A stretch of 60,146 nt of DNA from Oligoflexia bacterium (GTDB lineage Bacteria; Bdellovibrionota; Bdellovibrionia; JABDDW01): NCBI GenBank assembly GCA_034439615.1, contig JAWXAT010000005.1, positions 1 through 60,146 of the forward strand, given 5' to 3'. Each line of letters opens with the position of its first letter. Position 1 is the first letter of the stretch. The notes beneath the pieces were generated by a model. It did not search any database and had not been told where the DNA came from. It worked only from the letters and a program-made list of their open reading frames with translations. The position numbers and the translations under genes are program-made. Shown here in pieces: positions 32,433 through 40,286 of the stretch.

Positions 32433-33505
32433 AATTCCCTCATTGATTTTAATCGCTCACCTACGATTTCACGCAAGCCGCGCATACTGAATTCTTCGTC
32501 TTTATCTGAATTAGTGATCGCATCTAAAGTTGCCTTACGATCAACCTCACCTTGAACTTTATTTGCCAAAGCTGAATTAAATTTCGCAGGAGATTTTCCA
32601 CCAGTGGCAATTGCCATATCGTCATCAAGGAGTGCGAGTGTTTTTAAAATCGTGATGTTATTATCTGTCACACCAATCAGCACTGCCTCACCAGCTACTT
32701 TTACAACTGCCAATGAACGTTTAGCACCCAGATGATGTTGCGCCATAACCTCAATCATACGATTGCGAGTAGATAATTTTTTTGAACCTGGCCATTTTTT
32801 AAATGCGTAGTATCCACCACCTATTACGGCTAGTACTATTGCCAGACTCATGAGCATACGTGGTAGAAGTGCTTTTTTAGGCTGAGCTTTTTCTTTATTC
32901 AGTGCTTGCTCAGTTTTGAAAACGGGTTGAACTTCTTCAGTTGTCGCAGTTAAGATTTTTTTCTCAGGCAATGCAATTGGTGTGAGCGTAACTGTATCAC
33001 CCATTTCACCAGCTTCTTTACGCATCATCTGATCAATCAGTGCACCTGGCAATTCTGTTGGAATTGTATTTGCCGCTGTAGCCGTAGGACTCGTTGTAGC
33101 TGGAGCCGTAACTTTAATAAAAAGTTTGTTAGCGCGGGATAAAACAGCCGTTGAATTTTTAAATTGAGTAGCTTGATTGGGAGGAGTCAAAATAATTTGA
33201 CACTTCAGTGCATCAGCTGTTGCTTGCGTCGTGTAAAGATGATCGACCATGCTATCGCTGATCTTTGTTATTCCCTTTTTAACTTTAGTTATAGCTGAGG
33301 GAATATTTACTTCAATGGTGCGGTTTGAATACTCCAAGGTGACGCCAGCTTCAACGACATCTTCAGCAAACGTGAGCTCTACAAAAAAATCTTGTCCGAT
33401 TCTCTTTGTCGAGATATCTGAAAGAGAGTTTCCAGCTTGAGCTTCTTGGGTACTTAAAATAAACCCCGCGACTAGCACGAGGAATGAAAAAAACAACCGC
33501 GACAT
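32429..33505 (-). CDS. fliO: Long FliO-type flagellar export accessory protein
   Basis: At 358 residues this is far longer than enterobacterial FliO (about 120). It has a signal peptide (residues 1-24), then an AMIN-like beta domain (residues about 25-135: FFVELTFAEDVVEAGVTLEYSNRTIEVNIPSA), a Thr/Ala/Pro linker, a membrane helix near residues 215-235 (MLMSLAIVLAVIGGGYYAFKKWP), and the FliO cytosolic domain (RNRMIEVMAQHHLGAKRSLAVVKVAGEAVLIGVTDNNITIL). FliO helps FliP oligomerise. The AMIN-like part could contact peptidoglycan or glycans. The position between fliN and fliP supports the call. Confidence 0.85.
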   Translation of the reverse strand: MSRLFFSFLVLVAGFILSTQEAQAGNSLSDISTKRIGQDFFVELTFAEDVVEAGVTLEYSNRTIEVNIPSAITKVKKGITKISDSMVDHLYTTQATADALKCQIILTPPNQATQFKNSTAVLSRANKLFIKVTAPATTSPTATAANTIPTELPGALIDQMMRKEAGEMGDTVTLTPIALPEKKILTATTEEVQPVFKTEQALNKEKAQPKKALLPRMLMSLAIVLAVIGGGYYAFKKWPGSKKLSTRNRMIEVMAQHHLGAKRSLAVVKVAGEAVLIGVTDNNITILKTLALLDDDMAIATGGKSPAKFNSALANKVQGEVDRKATLDAITNSDKDEEFSMRGLREIVGERLKSMREL

Positions 33506-33516
33506 CTTACCCCCTT

Positions 33517-33921
33517 TTATTTCAGCTGCTGGATGCGTTCCATTGGCGAAATAATATCAGTCAAACGAACACCGAATTTTTCATTAACAACAACGGCTTC
33601 ACCGCGCGCCACAAGCTTGTCGTTTACCAAAACTTCCATTGGCTCACCTGCGAGTTTGTTTAACTCGATGACGCTTCCTTGGCCCAAAGCTAATAGATCA
33701 TGCACAACCATTTTGGTTCTTCCTAACTCAACAGTTACTTTGAGTGGAATATCCAAAATCAAATCAAGATTGCGAGGCCGTGCTGTTTTATCACCTTCAG
33801 CAAAAGCATTTAGGGCCTCGTCATTGGGCATACCAGCTGCCGCAACTACTGGCCCTGGTGTTACCTCTGAATCTTGATTCGCGGCTGCAATAAGATCATC
33901 AGCTGCTGATTTGTCTGCCAT
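33517..33921 (-). CDS. fliN: Flagellar motor switch protein FliN
   Basis: This 134-residue C-ring subunit has an Ala/Asp-rich N-terminal tail and a SpoA domain (residues about 52-130: [72 protein letters not shown]). It is of normal length. It lies 11 bases after fliM and 11 before fliO. Confidence 0.97.
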   Translation of the reverse strand: MADKSAADDLIAAANQDSEVTPGPVVAAAGMPNDEALNAFAEGDKTARPRNLDLILDIPLKVTVELGRTKMVVHDLLALGQGSVIELNKLAGEPMEVLVNDKLVARGEAVVVNEKFGVRLTDIISPMERIQQLK

Positions 33922-33932
33922 TTAATCCTCCC

Positions 33933-34928
33933 TCACGTATCATATCGCGTTGCTAAAACGCGCGTTATCTGAACAGCCACATTACCGTGACTGACACCGT
34001 AAAATGCCTTCATTTTCTTTACACCTTCTACTTCAACGTTCAATTCACCTGTGGCATCTTGATCAAGCGGGATTACATCCCCAACTTGCATGTTAAGAAG
34101 ATCACCCATGGTGATTTCAGTGACGCCAAGATTAACCCGCACACCAACATCTGTTTCTAAAAATTGTTTTTCTAAAATTGCTGTCCAAAGTTTTTTATCT
34201 GTTTGATCTGATTCCACCTGAAAGCCACTTGAAAGTTTTTGTTTGATGGGCTCAATGGTGGAATAAGGAATTACTAAAGTAATTGTTCCGTTCGCATTCT
34301 CAAGTTCAACGTCAAACGTAGAAGCAATAACAACGTCTGTTGGTGGAACAATACCTACGAATTGTGGATTAACTTCAGTACGAACAAAACTTGCATCGAT
34401 TTTCCCAACTGATATCCAAGCACTCTCAAGATCACTCATCGCCAACTCAACAACACGGCGAACGATACTTAATTCTATAGCAGTAAACTCTTTGCCTTCG
34501 ATTTTTGTATACGGTCGATCTGCTCCACCCAAAAAACTATCTACCAATGCATAGGCTAGTTTACTTTCAACTACTACTAGTGCTGAACCACGTAAAGCAT
34601 TGAACCGTAAAACGCTCATGCATGTTGGAACTGGCAATGTATTGATGAACTCACCAAATTTTAAAAAATCTGTAGATGCATGATTAAGTGATGCGATCTT
34701 ACGAAGTGCTGATGAAAGCGAAACTCGAAACGCTCGCATGAAGCGTTCATAGATGACATCCAGTTGCGGCATGCGACCGCGAATAATTCTATCTTGACTG
34801 GTGAGATCATAAACAATGACTCCAGAGGCAACTCCACCAGAGGCAACTCCACCTTCAGTGGCGACTTCCCCCTCGGAAACCGCCGCTAACAGTGCATCAA
34901 CTTCATTTTGTGAGAGTACCTGATTCAT
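33933..34928 (-). CDS. fliM: Flagellar motor switch protein FliM
   Basis: This 331-residue C-ring protein binds phosphorylated CheY to switch rotation. The N-terminal CheY-binding peptide is LSQNEVDALL. The middle CheC-like domain includes the GGAD-type GSALVVVESKLAYALVDSFLGG, and the C-terminal SpoA domain ends the protein. The linker after the peptide contains a perfect tandem duplication (GVASG-GVASG). It follows fliL by 14 bases. Confidence 0.98.
   Translation of the reverse strand: MNQVLSQNEVDALLAAVSEGEVATEGGVASGGVASGVIVYDLTSQDRIIRGRMPQLDVIYERFMRAFRVSLSSALRKIASLNHASTDFLKFGEFINTLPVPTCMSVLRFNALRGSALVVVESKLAYALVDSFLGGADRPYTKIEGKEFTAIELSIVRRVVELAMSDLESAWISVGKIDASFVRTEVNPQFVGIVPPTDVVIASTFDVELENANGTITLVIPYSTIEPIKQKLSSGFQVESDQTDKKLWTAILEKQFLETDVGVRVNLGVTEITMGDLLNMQVGDVIPLDQDATGELNVEVEGVKKMKAFYGVSHGNVAVQITRVLATRYDT
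34822..34851 (-). repeat. 15-bp tandem repeat x2 in the fliM linker
   Basis: CCAGAGGCAACTCCA (plus strand) occurs twice in immediate succession, 34822-34836 and 34837-34851. It is in frame and encodes the doubled GVASG of the flexible linker between the CheY-binding peptide and the FliM core. It is a likely replication-slippage site. Confidence 0.9.
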
Positions 34929-34942
34929 TCGCGCTGGTCCCC

Positions 34943-35506
34943 TTAGTTTACAATAAAATCTGTAAAATAAACTTTCTTGATTTTGCCTTTAACAAGAAAG
35001 CTATTTACTGTTTCGCGCACTTCATCTCTTAAAAATTCTTTACCTTCTTTGGTGGTGACTTGATCGTAAGTTTTGCTTGAGAGAAGAATAATGATGATGT
35101 CTCGAATCTGAGGTTTTCTTTTTTCAATTTCTTCTTCTACTTTACCGCCATCAACTTCAAGCTCCATATTGATCTTTACGAGCTTATTGCCCCGTGTGCC
35201 GGCAAGATTGACTAAGAAAGTTTCCATTGGAATAAGTTTACCGATGTATTCTTGATGTTCCTCATCAGTGGCTTTATTCGCCTCATCTTCTTTGACGCCA
35301 TCAACAATATCACCAATTTTTGGCTTAGCTTTTTCAGCTTTATGAGAGGTCCAGAGAATTCCCACCACTGAAGCCATGACCATCATATTAAGTACGGCAA
35401 TGATGATCAGAAGTATGGGCTTCTGAGGTTCATTAGTTACGCGCTTCTCCGCCGTCGGCGTTTCAATTTCATCTTCTTTTTTTGCTGCATTATTATCCGC
35501 TGCCAC
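34943..35506 (-). CDS. fliL: Flagellar basal-body-associated protein FliL
   Basis: This 187-residue stator-associated membrane protein has a charged N-terminal cytosolic tail, one membrane helix (ILLIIIAVLNMMVMASVVGILW, residues about 32-54), and a periplasmic SPFH-like domain (LIPMETFLVNLAGTRGNKLVKINMELEVDGGKVEEEIEKRKPQIRDIIIILLSSKTYDQV). GTG 35506 is chosen as start because GGGAGGAC lies 6-8 bases upstream; the ATG at 35536 has no ribosome site. It is the first gene of the operon and is preceded by a sigma-54-type promoter. Confidence 0.93.
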   Translation of the reverse strand: MAADNNAAKKEDEIETPTAEKRVTNEPQKPILLIIIAVLNMMVMASVVGILWTSHKAEKAKPKIGDIVDGVKEDEANKATDEEHQEYIGKLIPMETFLVNLAGTRGNKLVKINMELEVDGGKVEEEIEKRKPQIRDIIIILLSSKTYDQVTTKEGKEFLRDEVRETVNSFLVKGKIKKVYFTDFIVN

Positions 35507-35573
35507 AGCACGTCCTCCCTGACGATGAGGTGTCATTCATCAAACATATAGACACCTTCGTGACTGTATAAAA

Positions 35574-35588
35574 GCAATGGCGGTGCCA
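35574..35588 (-). promoter_or_regulatory. Sigma-54 promoter of the flagellar operon
   Basis: On the minus strand TGGCAC (35588-35583), 5 bases, TTGC (35577-35574), then T: this matches the -24/-12 consensus TGGCAC-N5-TTGC exactly. The predicted start near 35562 lies about 55 nt before the GTG of fliL. An activator of the NtrC/FleQ class is needed; one is encoded at 54253, but its target is unknown. Confidence 0.85.
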
Positions 35589-35675
35589 TATAACTTTCGT
35601 CGAGAAATCCCGTGGTCTAGTTTTTCTAACTGTTTGAAAGTAGTAGGAAGTGTTTGCTCTAGCCTTTAGTCAGTC

Positions 35676-35716
35676 ACCGCCAAGATTGACGGTTGGGGAG
35701 TCAGAACTTTGGCGGT
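35676..35716. promoter_or_regulatory. Possible activator site (inverted repeat) upstream of the fliL promoter
   Basis: ACCGCCAA (35676-35683) and TTGGCGGT (35709-35716) are perfect inverted repeats with 25 bp between. They lie 114-154 bp upstream of the predicted sigma-54 start, the usual distance for an enhancer. On the minus strand no U-tract follows, so a terminator for the inositol monophosphatase gene is less likely. Confidence 0.4.
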
Positions 35717-35770
35717 TTTAAAATTATTTGCAGCACTTTATTTGTTTAAGAGATGAAGGTGCCTATTTTT

Positions 35771-36562
35771 TTACTTATTCTGAATCGTCTGCTGAATCAA
35801 TGGATGCATATTAGGATTCGCAGCCAAAACTGATTTCATTGAAAAATGAAACGGGTCATTTTCAAAATTAGTTACAACACCACCGGCTTCAGTGACGAGT
35901 AAACACCCTGCAGCTGTATCCCAAGGGGCAAGTTGACGTTCCCAAAAACCATCATATACGCCCGATGCAACCATACACATATCAAGTGCCGCTGAACCTG
36001 CACGACGAATTCCGCGGGCTTTTACCGCGAGCAATCTAAAATCTCTTAATTCTTGATCAAGATATTCATTGCGTGAATAACTAAACCCCGTTGCAAGTAG
36101 ACTATCTTCGATACGATCTGTGCCACTAACATGAATGGGCTTGCCGTTAAGAAATGCACCTCGACCACGAATTGCTGTGTATATTTGTTTTAATAAAGGA
36201 GCATACACAACACCAACCTCAACAACGCCATTTACCTCTAAACCAATTGATACACAGTAAAATGGAAAACCATGAACGTAATTTGTAGTTCCATCTAATG
36301 GATCAACAACCCACAATTCAGCCGCTCGATCTGAGCCAGAATAACCCGCCTCTTCACCTAAGACCTGATGTGTTGGATATGCTTTGTGGATAATTTTGGT
36401 GATAACCGCTTCGCTCTCTTTATCAGCCTCAGAAACTAGACCTGCACCCTCTTTGATACTGACAAATTTGAGTCGCCGAAAGTACTTCAATGTAATCGCA
36501 CCGCCTTTTTTTGCGGCGTCTAGTGCAACTTTAAGTGCTTTGTCTTGCTGTCTCGTATCCAT
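35771..36562 (-). CDS. suhB: Inositol-1-monophosphatase family protein (SuhB-like)
   Basis: This 263-residue Mg-dependent phosphatase of the IMPase family hydrolyses inositol phosphates. Metal-site motifs are GEEAGYSG (Glu), WVVDPLDGTTNYVHGFPFY (residues about 80-98), and WDTAAGCLLVTEAGGVV near the C-terminus. The start is taken at 36562, which gives the family length; the frame extends 32 residues upstream without homology, and neither start has a clear ribosome site. Other members act on nucleotide sugars or PAP, so the exact substrate is open. It lies upstream of, and in the same direction as, the flagellar operon. Confidence 0.9.
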   Translation of the reverse strand: MDTRQQDKALKVALDAAKKGGAITLKYFRRLKFVSIKEGAGLVSEADKESEAVITKIIHKAYPTHQVLGEEAGYSGSDRAAELWVVDPLDGTTNYVHGFPFYCVSIGLEVNGVVEVGVVYAPLLKQIYTAIRGRGAFLNGKPIHVSGTDRIEDSLLATGFSYSRNEYLDQELRDFRLLAVKARGIRRAGSAALDMCMVASGVYDGFWERQLAPWDTAAGCLLVTEAGGVVTNFENDPFHFSMKSVLAANPNMHPLIQQTIQNK

Positions 36563-36721
36563 TGATAAGATCTTAAAGCACACTTCAGGTCCTTTGTCCA
36601 AAAAACCGGGTACATGCAAGTCACCTGATTGACACTTGGTCGCGTCAGTCTGTACCATATGACTATAAGGTAGGTGCTTTCAAAAAGGGCATTAAGTGAC
36701 TTTAACAAAAAGGGTAAGGGA

Positions 36722-37498
36722 ATGTTAAATCAAACTGGCGGATCAAGAACAGATACACTAATCAAACTAGTTCTAGTGTTTTTCCTATCACTACTTTCTT
36801 TCTCAGTGGGAACTTTCGTAGGAAAACAATTTAGTGATAGCCAACATAAAATTGCCGATCTCGAAAGTACCGGTGAAGAAGAGCGCAACACGGCTTCTAT
36901 TCCCGCTGACGTAGCAAAAGTCGAGCCTAGTAGTGCAATTTCTGAAGAAGAAATTTCCAAACTATCAGATGAGTTTGTGAAAAAAGAAAAATTAGAAGCT
37001 GCCCCTGCTCCAGATACCGCTACTGCAAAAAATGAAGCTGGATCAGAAGGTCTCACGGGCACTGCAGTGGGCGAAGAAGCGCCAGTTGCTGAAGTTAAAA
37101 AGAATGAAACTGCTGAAGTTAAAAAGACAAACACCGTACATGATGAGATCGCAGATATTTCAAAGCGACTTGCCACTGGCGAAAAAATTGAAGCTCCAAA
37201 AGCAAAGCCCAGTCGTATTCCTTCAAGCCTAACTAAAGATCTAGCTAATTCAGTTGTTGGAAAGTTTACGATTCAACTCTCTGCACATGCTACAGAAGAA
37301 GAAGCAAAAGCTAAATCACAAGAGCTTGTTGATAAGGGCCTGAGCGCATTTTATATTCCAGCTGCGGTTAATGGCAAAACATGGTACCGCGTAAGCGTGG
37401 GTCAATTTGACGATGCTAAATCAGCAAAACACGCTCGAGCAGATGTAGCGAAAAAAGCGGGCGCTGAGTCAGCAATCGTTCAAAAAATCGGAAATTAA
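36722..37498 (+). CDS. SPOR-domain inner-membrane protein
   Basis: This 258-residue protein is anchored by one membrane helix (TLIKLVLVFFLSLLSFSVGTFVG, residues about 12-34). A long Glu/Lys/Ala/Pro linker follows, then a C-terminal SPOR domain (about residues 180-258: GKFTIQLSAHATEEEAKAKSQELV, then WYRVSVGQFDDAKSAKHA), which binds denuded peptidoglycan at division sites. ATG 36722 is preferred (AAGGG upstream, positive-inside topology) over the frame start at 36674. A strong terminator follows directly. The architecture is like DedD/FtsN-type proteins. Confidence 0.88.
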   Translation: MLNQTGGSRTDTLIKLVLVFFLSLLSFSVGTFVGKQFSDSQHKIADLESTGEEERNTASIPADVAKVEPSSAISEEEISKLSDEFVKKEKLEAAPAPDTATAKNEAGSEGLTGTAVGEEAPVAEVKKNETAEVKKTNTVHDEIADISKRLATGEKIEAPKAKPSRIPSSLTKDLANSVVGKFTIQLSAHATEEEAKAKSQELVDKGLSAFYIPAAVNGKTWYRVSVGQFDDAKSAKHARADVAKKAGAESAIVQKIGN

Positions 37499-37524
37499 TA
37501 AATAAACTACAACTAAAACACATC

Positions 37525-37553
37525 TTGATAGCGCCGCAAAACGGCGCTATATT
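37525..37553 (+). promoter_or_regulatory. Sigma-70 promoter of the cupin-manC operon (overlaps terminator)
   Basis: TTGATA (37525-37530) and TATATT (37548-37553) are exactly 17 bp apart, each 5/6 to consensus. The predicted start at about 37560 is only 1-3 nt before ATG 37562, and no Shine-Dalgarno sequence is present, so the mRNA would be leaderless or nearly so. The spacer and -10 coincide with the terminator stem. Confidence 0.65.
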
Positions 37554-37556
37554 TTT
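37528..37556 (+). terminator. Intrinsic terminator of the SPOR gene
   Basis: ATAGCGCCG (37528-37536) pairs perfectly with CGGCGCTAT (37542-37550) around CAAAA and is followed by ATTTTTA. It lies 30 bp after the SPOR gene stop. Confidence 0.9.
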
Positions 37557-37561
37557 ATCTC

Positions 37562-37915
37562 ATGAACACCAAACGAGTTGAAAAGCCTTGGGGCTATGAA
37601 TTGATTTACGCAGTCACAGAGCGCTATGTGGGCAAGGTATTACACATTAATAAAGGCGAAGCCCTGAGTCTTCAGTACCACAACTTCAAGGATGAAACGA
37701 TTCACATCCAAAAAGGTAAAATCAAATTTTTGACAGCAGCGAATCCCGACGCTCCACTTACAGAAACCATCTTATCACCTGGCCAAAGTTTCCATATTAC
37801 ACCAAAGCTCGTTCACCGCATGGTTGCACTTGAAGACACCGACATCTTAGAGGTGAGCACTCCTGAACTTGACGACGTTGTGCGCCTTGAAGATAGGTAC
37901 GGCAGAAACAAGTGA
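37562..37915 (+). CDS. Cupin mannose-6-phosphate isomerase (type II, stand-alone)
   Basis: This 117-residue single cupin resembles the C-terminal phosphomannose isomerase domain of bifunctional ManC/AlgA proteins. It has VEKPWGYELIYAVTERYVGKVLHINKGEALSLQYH (metal-binding His region), DETIHIQKG and SPGQSFHITPKLVHRM. It would interconvert fructose-6-P and mannose-6-P. The gene overlaps manC by 4 bp (GTGA), so the two activities are encoded as separate, coupled proteins. No ribosome-binding site precedes the ATG. A more general sugar-binding cupin role cannot be excluded. Confidence 0.8.
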   Translation: MNTKRVEKPWGYELIYAVTERYVGKVLHINKGEALSLQYHNFKDETIHIQKGKIKFLTAANPDAPLTETILSPGQSFHITPKLVHRMVALEDTDILEVSTPELDDVVRLEDRYGRNK

Positions 37916-38964
37916 AACGATTCGCCATCATCATGGCTGGCGGTAGTGGCACTCGCTTTTGGCCAAAGAGCACTAAACGCTCACCTAAGCAACTTCTCCC
38001 CCTCACATCTCAACGATCACTTTTGCAGATGACCAATGATCGACTTAATGGGCTCGTCGATAAAACACATCGCTGGGTAATCAGCACCAAGCTTTTAGAA
38101 AAAGACATCAAAAAACAACTTGGCGCGGTTAAGATTCTTTCTGAACCTGTTGGGCGTAACACCATGGCCGCAGTTTGCTGGGGAGCATGGAGCATCGCGC
38201 AAAAACACCCCGATGCATTAGTTGCTGTGTTACCCGCAGATGCACACATCACTGAAAATAACGCATACAAAGCTGCACTTAAAACCGCATTTGAAGTCGC
38301 TGATAATGAAAACCGCATTGTGTGTTTGGGAATGAAACCCACCTATGCAGCAACTGGTTATGGCTATATTCAAGCAGGCCAAGATCTGCAAGCTGGAGGC
38401 CTTAGCATTGTAAAGTTCATCGAAAAACCATCACTCCAAACCGCAGAAACACTCGTAAGTTCAAAAGATTTTTTATGGAATGCTGGGATCTTTGTATTTA
38501 AGGTGAAAACTTTTATTGAAGAAACTAGAAAACATGCTCCTGCATTTGCAAAAATATTTGATTCGGTGATGAAAACCCCAAAACGTTTAAATTCAGTTTA
38601 TAAAACTATCCCCAAAGAACCTGTTGATATTGCACTTATGGAAAAAACAGATCGCGGAGCCGTATTGCCATGCGATTTTGGTTGGAATGACCTTGGTTCA
38701 TGGACAGCCCTAGAAGAAGTATTAAAATCAAACTTTCCTGGTGGTGTTATCAATTCAGAGTGTGACTCTATCTCTATTGATTCCCATGGAAATATCGTTG
38801 ATGCACCAAAAGGTAAATTTGTCGGCCTCATAGGCGCTGAAAATCTAATTATTGTTCAAACACCCGATGCACTTCTGATTTGTTCTAAAGATAAAGCCCA
38901 AGATATCAAAAAACTTGTTAGCCTTTTAGAACAAAATAAAAAACTTGGCAAAAAACTACTTTAA
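37912..38964 (+). CDS. manC: Mannose-1-phosphate guanylyltransferase
   Basis: This 350-residue nucleotidyltransferase makes GDP-mannose for polysaccharide or LPS synthesis. It has the N-terminal signature MAGGSGTRFWPKS (residues about 8-20), KQLLPLTS, the EPVGRNTMAA segment, VLPADAH, KFIEKP, LWNAGIFVF and CDFGWNDLGSW. The C-terminal isomerase domain of long ManC proteins is missing and is supplied by the preceding cupin gene. It starts at GTG 37912, overlapping the cupin stop. A gene on the other strand ends 2 bases downstream. Confidence 0.95.
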   Translation: MKRFAIIMAGGSGTRFWPKSTKRSPKQLLPLTSQRSLLQMTNDRLNGLVDKTHRWVISTKLLEKDIKKQLGAVKILSEPVGRNTMAAVCWGAWSIAQKHPDALVAVLPADAHITENNAYKAALKTAFEVADNENRIVCLGMKPTYAATGYGYIQAGQDLQAGGLSIVKFIEKPSLQTAETLVSSKDFLWNAGIFVFKVKTFIEETRKHAPAFAKIFDSVMKTPKRLNSVYKTIPKEPVDIALMEKTDRGAVLPCDFGWNDLGSWTALEEVLKSNFPGGVINSECDSISIDSHGNIVDAPKGKFVGLIGAENLIIVQTPDALLICSKDKAQDIKKLVSLLEQNKKLGKKLL

Positions 38965-38966
38965 AA

Positions 38967-39641
38967 TTACTCAGCTGATGCAGGACTCGTTGAATCTTTT
39001 TGAGTTTTGTTTGGGCTAAGCGCACCCTCCACACGGGTGACTCGTCCATCAAACTTTTCATCGATTTCAGTACGAATGACTTTGCCCGCTCTGTAATAAA
39101 CCCAGAGATCAGGTTTACCATCAGAATTTCGATCTACTTCTTTTTTACGTAATTCATTTTTAAAATAATGTTTCCAGATATTGGTATCACCATCTGCTTG
39201 AATTTTTCTTTTAATCTCACCTGATAATAAATCATATTCAGAAACCACATCTACTATGGCGTCGTAATCTAAATCCATTTCGGTTTTAGACATTTTTCCT
39301 TTTTCCCAATGTTTAACGAGGTCAACTTTTTTATCGCGGTTAATATCAAAGAGCTGCATCAAAAGTTGTTTTGTTCCATTCTCATTTTTTATGAATAAAA
39401 CAAAAATATCAGGGCTTCCTTTGCCTGCTGAATCTATTTTCTCTAGAATATTTTCTGGCCCAATATTTTTGAGATAATCGTCTAATTTAATATTTTGAAC
39501 CAAGGGCTTTTTGTCTTTTTCAGTATCTTTTTTTTCAGAATCTTTTTTCTCGGTAACTTTTTTTTCTGAAGCGGTAGGCACTGGCGCCCCAAGTACTGTT
39601 ACAGATAATGTTAATGTGATAAGTCCCACCAGAAATTGCAT
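38967..39641 (-). CDS. Secreted protein with repeated Asp-rich (EF-hand-like) motifs
   Basis: This 224-residue protein has a signal peptide (QFLVGLITLTLSVTVLGA), a Lys/Glu/Asp repeat stretch (KKVTEKKDSEKKDTEKDKK), and then a series of short calcium-loop-like motifs about 25-35 residues apart: DINRDKKVDLVKHW, DLDYDAIVDVV, ADGDTNIWKHY and DRNSDGKPDLWVYYRAGKVIRTEIDEKFDGRVTRVE. This D-x-[DN]-x-D-G-x-x-D-x-W pattern is known from secreted proteins of delta-type bacteria and may bind calcium. The function is unknown. A promoter lies 40-68 bp upstream. Confidence 0.7.
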   Translation of the reverse strand: MQFLVGLITLTLSVTVLGAPVPTASEKKVTEKKDSEKKDTEKDKKPLVQNIKLDDYLKNIGPENILEKIDSAGKGSPDIFVLFIKNENGTKQLLMQLFDINRDKKVDLVKHWEKGKMSKTEMDLDYDAIVDVVSEYDLLSGEIKRKIQADGDTNIWKHYFKNELRKKEVDRNSDGKPDLWVYYRAGKVIRTEIDEKFDGRVTRVEGALSPNKTQKDSTSPASAE

Positions 39642-39680
39642 TTGTTACCCTCCCCAAAAGCGCACCGTGCGAGTTGAAAA

Positions 39681-39709
39681 ATCGTAACTAATATTTCTAT
39701 TTTTGGCAA
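39681..39709 (-). promoter_or_regulatory. Sigma-70 promoter of the Asp-repeat protein gene
   Basis: TTGCCA (39709-39704) and TACGAT (39686-39681) are 17 bp apart on the minus strand. A short palindrome, CGCACCGTGCG (39661-39671), lies just downstream and could be an operator or a 5' hairpin. Confidence 0.55.
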
Positions 39710-39736
39710 GCCGCATTAGATGTAGCGAGCGACGCG

Positions 39737-40285
39737 TTATAATATATGTGAAGAAAAATATCCGAGTGATAGTGTGTAGTTATAACCATCCACATTAGAG
39801 TACTGATAATATTTTACGGCTGCATTATAGCCGAAATCTTTAAACAAGACGCCCATAATACCCAGACCTATGTCTTGAACAAAATAAAAGTCAGAACTTT
39901 TCTCAGACATTCCCATTACTGAAGATTTAACTGTCTTATAGAGCGACCCCGCTCCAAAAGTTACATACGGATTAATATGATTGTTGAATTCATAACGATA
40001 CTTTGCCTCAAGAGTCATGAGCAAATCAGATTGCTGAACTGACACTGTTGCATTTCCGTCAGTGGGGTAAGGTAAATAAGAAAGATGAAACCCGGCACCA
40101 TAGGGCCCTTTAAACGCCATGACATCACCACCATATGAATATTCACTTACGCGATCTTTTTCACCAGTAGGTGGTGTGTAACTTGTTTTTCCAAATTGTG
40201 GGCCCAAATAAAAATCAGCAGCGTATGAAGTTACCCCGAATAAATTTAGACTCATAAGAATAAGAAATAGGCACAACACTCGCAT
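39737..40285 (-). CDS. Small outer-membrane beta-barrel protein
   Basis: This 182-residue protein starts at ATG 40285, 1 base after the preceding stop, with GGAG in the upstream gene end. The signal peptide is RVLCLFLILMSLNLFGVTSYA. The mature part alternates polar and hydrophobic residues with many aromatics, and includes FYLGPQFGKTSY, GAGFHLSYLPY, LEAKYRYEFNNHINPYVTFGAGSLY, GLGIMGVLFKDFGYNAAVKYY and a C-terminal TLSLGYFSSHIL. This is an OmpA/OmpW-like eight-stranded barrel pattern. No specific function can be assigned. It is co-transcribed with the protease-like lipoprotein. Confidence 0.72.
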   Translation of the reverse strand: MRVLCLFLILMSLNLFGVTSYAADFYLGPQFGKTSYTPPTGEKDRVSEYSYGGDVMAFKGPYGAGFHLSYLPYPTDGNATVSVQQSDLLMTLEAKYRYEFNNHINPYVTFGAGSLYKTVKSSVMGMSEKSSDFYFVQDIGLGIMGVLFKDFGYNAAVKYYQYSNVDGYNYTLSLGYFSSHIL

Positions 40286-40286
40286 T

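Noticed and set aside
35676-35716. Inverted repeat read as a terminator of the inositol monophosphatase gene
   Set aside because: The loop is 25 nt and no U-tract follows on the minus strand. It is kept only as a possible activator site.
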